A stretch of 64,000 bases of DNA from Macrothele yani (Eukaryota; Arthropoda; Arachnida; Araneae; Macrothelidae). Of the stretch, positions 56,262 through 64,000 are shown in pieces. The stretch spans positions 82,373,127 to 82,437,126 of the forward strand of contig CM077023.1 of the NCBI GenBank assembly GCA_039090855.1, read 5' to 3'. A model generated the notes under the pieces. That model made no database searches. It had not been told where the DNA came from and worked only from the letters and a program-made list of their open reading frames with translations. Made by a program: the position numbers and the translations under genes. The stretch's first letter is position 1, and each line of letters starts with the position of its first letter.

Positions 56262-57097
56262 ATTTACAAAAGTCACAGATGTAATGATACTTTTCGGCGC
56301 CTGCACAATCACTGTGCGCCCACATATTGCCTTGTACACACATCACCCATAGTTCACCTTTTGAGTCTTCAGAGAACAGTCCACCGCAAAATATGCAGCT
56401 CGCATCCTTGTCGTTAGGATAGTCCGCTTGAGGTATTTCAATAGCGCTGTCACTGTCATCCAGAGGAGGATCTACAGGGCAAAATCATCTTCTGATTCCG
56501 ATGACAGCCGTTTTCGTTTTGAAGACAGTATTCCTCTAGTAGGCGTTGTTCCACTAGTTGACGCTATATCTGCAGTTGGAACTTTTGATGCAGCCGACCG
56601 TTTATATTGATTAGTAGGTTATTTATATTGATTAGTAGGTTATTTATATTGATTAGTAGGTATTTCACCCTCTTCTTACCTTTGTTGGCTGCAGATGTTT
56701 CCAAAGACAGAGACAATGCTGCTTTGTACGGTTCTTTAGTGATAACAGAGACCCCCGCAGCCTAGCGACCTCGATTTGTTAACTTTTTTTTAATGGTAGG
56801 AATTGGAGCAATATCAAAAGGAGTGACATGCATTGCGGTTCCAGGTAGAACGTGCTGAGTAGTTATAGAGCAAGCCTAAAATGTTTGCGATACAGAGGAA
56901 GTCGAAGCTGCTGTCAGAGTATGATCTGGGGTCTGTGGGGTCCTGTTACATGTCTTCTCGGCCTCTATCGTGGACGCTATGAAATCAACTTCAGAGAAAA
57001 TGTTCTTGTTCAATGGAAATGTTTCAGTTGACCTGAATCCGTTCACTGCAATCTCTCCACTCTGGACTCGTAGGTAGGACCTTCCGAACAGCTCCAC
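56262..57097 (-). pseudogene. pogo/Tigger transposase C-terminal tail with PHD-like finger
   Basis: Open tail at 56876-57097 ([20 protein letters not shown]). After broken sequence, 56262-56410 encodes SCIFCGGLFSEDSKGELWVM then WAHSDCAGAEKYHYICDFCK and a stop. This is a cysteine/histidine pattern like the PHD-type fingers that end some Tigger transposases; one expected cysteine (CVQG for CxxC) is lost. Three 21-bp tandem repeats (TTTATATTGATTAGTAGGTTA) lie at about 56602-56661. Confidence 0.75.
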
Positions 57098-57199
57098 AAT
57101 GTCATATGCTGTAACAGGTCTGTTGGAATGTAAGAATTACTGTCTTATTTCCTCACTGTAAAATGCTTTCAGCGGACACATGAAGGTCTTGTCTAATGG

Positions 57200-57888
57200 C
57201 TAGAGTTTGTATATTGAATATGGAGGAAGTGAAATGATAGTCACGTGGTGTGCTCTAGCCATGTCTATGACATCAACATTTCGCACATGACTGTAGTGTC
57301 CGTCTAAGACAAGTAAAACGGGTGACTCTTCTTTAGGGCCGACTTTTTCAATGAAGTGGCGAAGCCACTCGGTAAAAATATAATTTTGCACCCATCCCGA
57401 AGGGTGGCCTGTGCCGATCAAACCTGGAGGACTTCCTTTCATTAGCACTTGGGACATGTTCGTACGAGGGAAAATAGCGATGGGAGGGACGAACAGTCCA
57501 GAGGCACTCATGCAGACAATGACTTTCACTGTAGAACCTCTTTCTGCAGACGTTAAGGATGCTATCTGTGTTTTCCGTTTTCTGCTATCTGTGTTTTCCC
57601 TTTTCTACCGATGACATACGGGACTTTACTTTGAACAATGGAAAGTTCAGTCTGTTCGACGTTGTAGATCCTGTCAGCTGTGAATCTGTGTTTGTCGTAC
57701 GCTTCTTCCAAAAGTGGGAAAAATTTCTGCACGAACATCAATGCTCTCGCAAAAGATGTTCCACAAGGTTTGCGAAGAGATAAACGAACCTTATGCCGGT
57801 TCAGAAAAAGATCAATCCAACATCTAACAGCTTCATTAAATTTGAAATGCGTTTGTATATTATTTCGAACTGCTAACTGATACGCCAT
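57200..57888 (-). pseudogene. pogo/Tigger transposase DDE domain
   Basis: Two open pieces, 57562-57888 and 57200-57529. The first has RCWIDLFLNRHKVRLSLRKP and IYNVEQTELSIVQSK, where the usual NVDETG is altered so that the first catalytic aspartate is lost. The second has KVIVCMSASGLFVPPIAIFP, LLVLDGHYSHVRNVDVIDMA (second aspartate kept) and HVTIISLPPYSIYKL, then a stop before PLDKTFM. A 23-bp tandem duplication at about 57559-57606 (TGCTATCTGTGTTTTCC) lies at the break. The copy is inactive. Confidence 0.88.
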
Positions 57889-57932
57889 CCGTCACAAATC
57901 ACCATTAGCACACCCATAGAATTTTTGCTCCA

Positions 57933-58196
57933 TCAGAAGTATGATACCAGCTCTTCTTCGATTTGTTCCGCCAAATAGGGTTTTCTCCCTAGTTTCGTAC
58001 GACTTACTTCAGCTGAACTGAGATCTAGTTTTTTACTTAACGTTTGAAATTTTGTACGAGGTACACTAAAAGTCTTTGCTGCTTTCAGAGTCCCCATATT
58101 ATTTTCCCGAACGGCTGTAATGACTTGCTCCATATCCTCTTCTTTCCGCTGCCTTCTTTTACCCTTTAGAAGATATTTTGGAGCCATTCTGGGCAT
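57933..58196 (-). pseudogene. pogo/Tigger transposase N-terminal HTH domain
   Basis: Starts MPRMAPKYLLKGKRRQ at 58196 and contains AVRENNMGTLKAAKTFSVPR, a pipsqueak-type helix-turn-helix that binds transposon ends. The frame breaks after EEELVSYF near 57935. The next segment (LLMEQKFYGCANGDL, then a stop and RMAYQLAVRN) continues in another frame. Confidence 0.85.
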
Positions 58197-58735
58197 TCTG
58201 AAACCAGAAAGAACATCATTGTTGGTTTTTGTTTCGCGTTATCCTACAAGTGGTCCAAACACAGGCTATCCCATATTTAGACCCCACCGGGTAGCCCGTA
58301 TTTAGACGCACCTGGTAGCCCTTATTTAGACCCACCGAGTAGTCCATATTTAGACCCATTGCATACGGACTATTTGAGTGTTGGCAGCCGGTACCGTACA
58401 TTGCTATTGAGTGAACCATTTATGCTAAAACAAGATCAAGATATCTTTAATATTGTTCCCATACGGAAATAGCATTAAGATTAACGGAGTGTTGTACATA
58501 AAACAGAATATACATACCGGTCGAAACTTCCGCTGTGATGCAATAGGTAAAATGACACATTATCGAATACTGCGTCACGATCGCTCGCCTGCTGACAATT
58601 AACTAACCACGTACACGTCGTATGTTCCTGAGGCACCGTTTCACATTATTTCCATCAGGTTACAGCACCAATCAAATGCTCTGCTGCCATTATCCCGTAT
58701 TTAGACCCTAGCCCATATTTGGACATTCTCCTCTA

Positions 58736-59989
58736 CTGTTTGTGAAAATTGCAACACCATGAAGGAATGATGGTAATCAAGTGAAACTTACACGATATGC
58801 AAAGCAGGGTAGGGCATGCAAATGATTAGAAGTGCAGAGTCATTGCGCATGTCTGGGCCCAGCAGCGTCCTCTGTGCAGTCGATTGAGGGGTATAAAGAG
58901 AAGTCTGTTTAGGAAACACACCAATAGTACGTCGCGGACAACGAGTTGTAAAAGGGTCTCCAAGATTCAATAATGCCTCGGCGACGACGAAAGGCGCGAT
59001 ATCACCATACGACAGAGTTTGAATGGGGACGAATGATTGATCTGCGTGAAGGTGCATCTTCGTACCGCGACATTGCGGCTCGGACGGGACATAACGCCAC
59101 GACAGTGATGCACGTGTGGCGGCAGTGGACAGAGGAGAACCAGGTGCATCGACAATCCGGCAGTGGACCGAGAAATGTGACGACCCGCGGGATAACCGAC
59201 ACCCCATCCGCATGGCAGTGACTAACCGTTCTGCATCTTCGTAAGTGTTAGCACAACAGTGGAGCACTGCAGCAGGTGTGGCATTGTCTGCCTCCACAGT
59301 TGGACGCCGTCTGCTGCACAGAGGACTGGTAACACGCATCTCTTCGAGGCGGATTCCTTTGACCCTAAATCATAGACGCCTCAGGCTGGAATGGGGTTTT
59401 CAATACAGACAATGGCATGCTGATTGGCAACACCTCGTGTTTTCGGACGAGTCCCGGTTCAACTTGGACTACCATGATGGACTTGAGCAATCTCAACAAC
59501 GACTTGAGGGCAATCTCAACAGCGACTGCTGCACCAGGGAAGTTGTACGGGCAGAAGTCATACCCTTCCTTCAGAGCACTCTTGGCGATATATTCCAGCA
59601 GGATAATGCCCGACCACATTTTTCCAGGAATGTTCAAGCACTCTTTGCAGCACAGCAGATACCGATTCTTCCCTGGCCTGCAGGTTCGCCATACATGTCG
59701 CCTATTAAACTCCAGCGGTCAGTAGCAATGATCTGTGGACTGGCATAAATGCCCCCTGGCAAGCAATTATCCAGAACAAAATCCAACGCCTTTTCGATTC
59801 AATGCCAGGCCGTCTAGAAGCTCTTATTGCAGCTCGCGGAGGCTTCACAAGATACTGATTTTTGCAGATGAAAATTGATGTATTGTTCTGAAAATTAAAT
59901 CTCTTATGTACAGTCACTTAAGTAATGTGTGGTATAAATTTCATTCAAATCGCATGGTTCCTTCTTGGTGTTGCAATTTTCACAAACAG
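58736..59989 (+). mobile_element. Tc1-type element abutting the pogo element
   Basis: Inverted ends 58736-58759 and 59966-59989 (CTGTTTGTGAAAATTGCAAC), with TA at 58734-58735 and 59990-59991. The left TA is also the right TA of the pogo element, so one inserted exactly at the other's duplication. 1254 bp. Confidence 0.93.
58973..59748 (+). pseudogene. Tc1 transposase with internal deletion and frameshift
   Basis: The first part (58973-59221) reads MPRRRRKARYHHTTEFEWGR with a helix-turn-helix (ASSYRDIAARTGHNATTVMH). The second (59245-59748) has VFSDESRFNLDYHDG, then jumps to VVRAEVIPFLQSTLGDIFQQ, losing part of the central DDE domain, then DNARPHFSRNVQALFA and GSPYMSPIK, where the catalytic glutamate is replaced by lysine. 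It is inactive. Confidence 0.85.
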
Positions 59990-59991
59990 TA

Positions 59992-60485
59992 GCGTACAAA
60001 CAGCTGTCTGGTATGAGAAGAAAAAATGTAGTAGGACGTGATTCGAAATGAAGGAAAGCGAAGTACATTACTTCCATTCTTTACAACAGGAGAATTTAAA
60101 ATATCGAATAAGTGGAACATAAAATTGCGAATAGGTAGAACATAAATAAAAGGAACACAACGAACGAATACGCCACGGCACATCAGTATTTTTAAAATTC
60201 TTTTATTACTGTTCTCGTTGTGTTTTTTTCCTGAAACCAATAACCTTCGCAGTCTGACAAGCTCGTGGATTGGAAAAATACCGTACAAAAGTAAAGTAAA
60301 AACACAATTGCGTATGTGAGATGCCAATGTATTAGGTAATCCGGACCGCGTCACATAGACCGAAGAGCCGAAACCTTATGACCAGCTCGTCTTCATGAAA
60401 TTCGAAGCTACTGCAAGTAAACGACTGCGCGTGAGAAGGTCATGAAAGATATAAATAACACCCGATACTGAAATCTATTAATCAG
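59992..60485. other. Non-coding stretch
   Basis: No gene or repeat is recognised. Confidence 0.45.
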
Positions 60486-60489
60486 TGCT

Positions 60490-61600
60490 ATTCTTGTTCT
60501 TCAGATGAGAAAGGCAGCGGACAACAGTTTGACAAAGGCCAAACTGTAATGCCCAGATGTTTGGGTTGTAGCATTTCCGAGACGGCTAGGCTTATGGAGT
60601 GTTTACGGTCAGCACTGGTTAGTACCTTCAAAAAGTAGTCCGAGGAACAAAAAACCACGAACAGCCGGCAAGATTTGGGACAACCATGGCTCATCGATAC
60701 TAGAGGTGAGCGAAGGCTATCCCGCATGGTACGAGCCAACAGAGGGGATACTGTGGCGCAACTCGCCGGTAATTTTAATGCTGGTGACGGAAGTAACGTG
60801 TCACAATACACATTATATCGAACCCTGCTGAAAAGGAGGTTGCGTAGCCGCTGGCTGCTCCGAGTGCCCATGCTAACCTCGGTTCACCGTCGAAATTTCT
60901 TACAACGGGCACGCGAGCATCAAAACTAGAGCGATTGAAAGAAGGTCGTCTGGTCCGATGAATCTCTTTTCCTGTTGCACCATGTGGACGGCCGGGTAGG
61001 TGTGCGTCGTTTTCCTGGGGAAGTGTTGGTACCAGTATGCACCGTGGGACAAAAACAAGCCGCTGGATGAAGTGTAATGCTTTGCGCAATATTCTGTTGG
61101 GGAACCCTGGGTTCAGACATTCATGTGCAGAAAACTCTGACGTCTACCAACAACCTAAATATCATTGCTGACAAGGTACATCTTTTCATAGAAGCGGTAT
61201 TCCCCTTTAGTAGTGCCTTCTTTCAGCAGATAATGCGCCATGCCACACTGCCTGGATTGTTCGAGAATGATTCGCAGAACATGAGGCAGATGTCTAGATA
61301 TTGCCCTGGCCTCCAAATTAACCAGAGATCAATGCAATCCAGAATCTGTAGTTTGTGTTGGAAAAGCAAAGCAGATCTCTTGCGGCTCAATCACATAACT
61401 TACACGAGTTAAAGGATCTGCTGGTAACGTGTTGGCACCAGATACCACAAGACAGCTTTAGAAATCCTGTAGCGTCAATGCCTCGCCGGGAAAGAACTGT
61501 TTTGGCGGCTCGTGGAGGACCAACATCAAAATAGGCAGGTGGTTGTAATGCTTCGTCCCTTCTGTGTAAATGGCTCACTGCAAAACATGTGAGCTCGGGG
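60490..61600 (+). mobile_element. Tc1-type relic
   Basis: Plus-strand remnants in order: SISETARLMECLRSALVSTF (HTH, about 60570), WLIDTRGERRLSRMVRANRG (60675-60750), YTLYRTLLKRRLRSRWLLRV, KKVVWSDESLFLLHHVDGRV (about 60945-60990), FFQQIMRHATLP (a frameshifted FQQDNAPCHT, about 61215), and the C-terminus VASMPRRERTVLAARGGPTS (about 61470-61530). It is similar in type to the element at 822-2040. No terminal repeats were identified. Confidence 0.82.
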
Positions 61601-61639
61601 TGCAGTATAAATCAGGCAAACAAGCTTATTGAGCATTTG

Positions 61640-62718
61640 TTAGTTTGATTGAGAGTCAGAATAGGGAAAATTAGTGATCTTAGCAACTTGGAACGTAGCA
61701 AGCATTATTGTTGGCGTTAGGCGTACAATTTCGAGAATCTTCCAAAAGGTTATACACCTGGGATTTTCACGCACAAAAGTAGCAAGGATTTACCATGAAT
61801 GGTGCGACCCGCAAAATACACCACCGATCGGTGACCTTGTGGACGAAAACTGCTGCTGGATCAGAAGGGTCAAAGAAGACGGTCGACGATCGTGAAAGTG
61901 AAAGATGGGGCACACCCCTGTAAACCACTACATAATTCAACATTAATGTGCCGAGGGTCGTCTCTGAATGCATCAGGAATCGAACCACGCCGCGAATGGA
62001 CTACAACAGCCGGCGACCCTGTGAAGTGCCGACGTTGTTAGGGCAGAACATGAACGCCCGTCTGCAGTGGACGGGGGCCATCGACACTTGACCCTGAGGA
62101 CTGGAAAGAGGTCTCCTGGACGGAAGAATCAAGGTTCTTTCCGCATCTTGTGGGTGTCAGGATCCGAATTGGGTGCAGGAAACATGAGGCCATAGAGCTA
62201 TCCTGTCAGGTGTAAGCACTGTAGACCTGTGGTGGCGATGTGCTGGTCCGGGTAATGTATTATTGGCGCGCATTAGGCACCCCTGATACCCACCAAAGGA
62301 TATCGGAAATTCACTGCGCATTAGAACATCATTGCGAACCAAATTCATCCCTTCATGGCTACGGTTTGCCGTTCAGCAGGTGGACTGGTCCAGAAAGATA
62401 ACGCATCCACTCACATTGCTCATACCGTCATCTAATGGTTCCAGGAACAAGCCGATGAGTTTTCTTTGTTTCAATGGCCTACATAGTCCCCGGATTAAAA
62501 CTTCATCGAATATGCGAAATATCTGTAATAGGTGAAACGGGCTGTTCGTTGGAAGACTGAGCCGCCGTCCAATTTGCAGCAACTGCGCAACTCAAGCATT
62601 TCCACATGCTGGTACAACATTTCTGTACGATGCTTCCAGCATCTATTATGTTCCATTCCCCAAAGAATTCGAAAACACGCTACCAGATAGATGTACTTAA
62701 TAAACTGGCATCTCAGTG
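61640..62718 (+). mobile_element. Second Tc1-type relic
   Basis: An HTH remnant VIHLGFSRTKVARIYHEWCD at about 61762-61821 and a degraded DESRF block near 62125. The right end at 62718 reads (complement) CACTGAGATGCCAGTTTATT, a typical Tc1/mariner terminus, followed by TA at 62719-62720. The left end was not found. Confidence 0.7.
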
Positions 62719-62720
62719 TA

Positions 62721-63870
62721 TATAGAATCATTGGCGCTCATAGCTTATTTTTCAGGTGAAGGCAAACTGAAATTATTGCTACAATGGTGTTCATAGCTTA
62801 TACACGCAAACACCACATGCACTTTTCTGTTGTGCCTTGTTATCTAACCGTTTTTACCACACATTCAAAACATGAATTTAACTGAAAACCAAAAGAGCCA
62901 AATATTACATAAAAGAGACGGATAAATGAAATCAGACAGCTTGTTAGTACAATAAGCAAATTCGTTTTCGTTCTTTTGATCCTTTTGGCCATTTGAGTCA
63001 TAGCTCAATTGACCACCAAGAATGTAAAAATACCCTCAAGACAAATTTCTGAGAAATATTTCGCCAGATCTTTGTCCAGCATTGAATAATAACTGCTGCA
63101 GAGGTTGATAATTTTTATTTCATGAAGTTCTTTATAGTGCAATATTTCCCATTGCTTTGTGTCTTCATCTTTTATGGGCGAAACATTTGTCGTATGTCTG
63201 TCATAGGGATCTAAAAAGCCAAAACTGCAGAGTTAAGGGATAGGTTCAAGAATGAAGCTTTGTTTTGTTCACTATTGAAATGGGATTCTGCTAAGCAGTC
63301 GGTGGTTGTGGAATACATGTCTGTTGACACAGAGGGCTATAAACCATTATATAACGTTCCTCCATCCTCTCGGAATTAGAAAAATTGCAAAAGATGTGCA
63401 ATGGCACTTGTCATGATTTCGTCAGATTTATGATTGTTGCATGATTTCGAAACACTCTTGCTAGTCACTGTAGAAAGTATTAAGGCATACGCCTCCTTTG
63501 AAAAGGTTCTTTTTTTCTTGCCGTTTGGCCACTCGTCGGAGAGGGCTCTAACACTTTTTTGAGGTAGGATAAAGATATTGTTATTTCGAAATATGACTTG
63601 GGACTTCTGGAAAGATTCAGGTACCTATTCTTGGCTTACTTTATCCGAAGCCTATTTATTTCATGCATAGACAGCAAATTACTGGTAAGTGCGTCAAGCA
63701 TTTGCCAGCTGCTTCTGGTAATCCAGCGCAACTGCAATCTCAGATTAAGAGAACTCTGGACATACTGTCAAGGGTACCATCACCCTTGCTAATTCCCTGT
63801 ATCGAAGTTTTCGTTGCGGTGGCATTGCACTTTGGCTAATTACAAGCTGTTCTTTTGTCTTTGTAATAAA
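62721..63870. other. Non-coding intron sequence
   Basis: No gene, RNA or repeat is recognised. Confidence 0.45.
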
Positions 63871-63916
63871 TGTTAGCACAAGTCTTTTGTCTTAAGACAA
63901 AAGCCTTGTGCTAACA
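63871..63916. repeat. 46-bp palindrome
   Basis: Arms 63871-63893 and 63894-63916, without spacer and with one mismatch, centred on CTTAAG. It directly precedes the TA at the start of the next transposon. Confidence 0.9.
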
Positions 63917-63918
63917 TA

Positions 63919-64000
63919 CACTGGCGGAAACTGAAAAAGAACACCAAGAAGAAGACGTCTGATACCAACGAAATTTATGCAGCATAATAACGGAATACAG
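63919..64000. mobile_element. Left end of a Tc1-type element, cut by window edge
   Basis: TA at 63917-63918 followed by CACTGGCGGAAACTGAAAAA and AGAACACC, which resembles the terminal repeats of the Tc1 elements in this window. The rest lies beyond the window. Confidence 0.6.

Larger units (their letters stand above)
55822..58733 (-). mobile_element. pogo/Tigger-type DNA transposon, 2.9 kb
   Basis: Inverted ends 55822-55846 and 58709-58733 (GAGGAGAA then TCTAAATATGG) with TA at 55820-55821 and 58734-58735. The transposase is on the minus strand. At the right end several subterminal copies of a CCATATTTAGACCCACCG-like unit (about 58268-58360 and 58693-58733) suggest transposase binding sites. 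The right TA is shared with the adjoining Tc1 element. Confidence 0.9.
54295..64000 (+). other. Antp: Antp intron (3' side not reached)
   Basis: No homeodomain-coding sequence is seen in any frame from the donor to the window end, so the intron exceeds 9.7 kb. It is filled by a pogo-type MITE, a pogo/Tigger element and four Tc1-type copies or relics. Confidence 0.7.

Noticed and set aside
54295..64000. Homeobox exon of Antp
   Set aside because: No homeodomain residues such as KIWFQNRRMKWKK are found in any frame.

Overview
The window looks like arthropod nuclear DNA. It has spliced-gene structure, tRNA-derived SINEs, an RTE-type LINE and many Tc1/mariner transposons. It also holds one recognisable host gene: the first coding exon of the Hox gene Antennapedia (Antp) on the + strand, with coding 53542-54288 and a splice acceptor at 53398-53399. 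The product opens with an arthropod-Antp-like MSSYYASSY N-terminus, has a YPRFPPYDRL-type box, and ends in MPSPLYPWMRSQFG at a GTAAGT donor. The homeobox exon is not in the window, so the following intron is longer than 9.7 kb. I cannot name the species. The exon carries an apparent one-base deletion in a C run (53718-53722) that breaks the reading frame. An assembly or sequencing error is the simplest explanation, but a real lesion is possible. Layout: 1-53.4 kb is non-coding for the host as far as I can see (upstream intron or intergenic DNA of Antp) and is packed with mobile DNA. I count thirteen Tc1/mariner-type copies or relics. Seven have both terminal inverted repeats mapped, and most of those sit between intact TA dinucleotides (822-2040, 8183-9771, 23424-24974, 35887-37103, 41425-42691, 48043-49285, 58736-59989). 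Two more show one end each (62718 and 63919). A full-length RTE LINE with an intact 986-codon ORF lies at 4951-8020 (minus), next to a 5'-truncated sister copy. Four tRNA-like SINE families are present; one has perfect target-site duplications at three insertions. There is a 2.9-kb pogo/Tigger element (55822-58733) with a C-terminal PHD-like finger, a hAT-type MITE inserted in a GT microsatellite (29956-30791), a pogo-type MITE inside the Antp intron (54614-54911), and several repeat families I could not assign. Satellite-like DNA: a degenerate tandem array of about 150-bp monomers with a roughly 456-bp higher-order period (43.56-45.56 kb), in which each monomer carries a CTCF-core-like motif, and two minisatellites of about 17-bp TTAGGG-containing units in opposite orientation (3.58-3.9 kb and 11.3-11.7 kb). 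Several short, nearly perfect palindromes also occur. Two of them are back-to-back double palindromes, which could be assembly artefacts or template-switch products. Working together: no operon-like or pathway logic is visible. The biology here is one Hox gene embedded in a transposon-rich landscape. I found no CRISPR array, rRNA, convincing functional tRNA gene, or novel protein-coding system.
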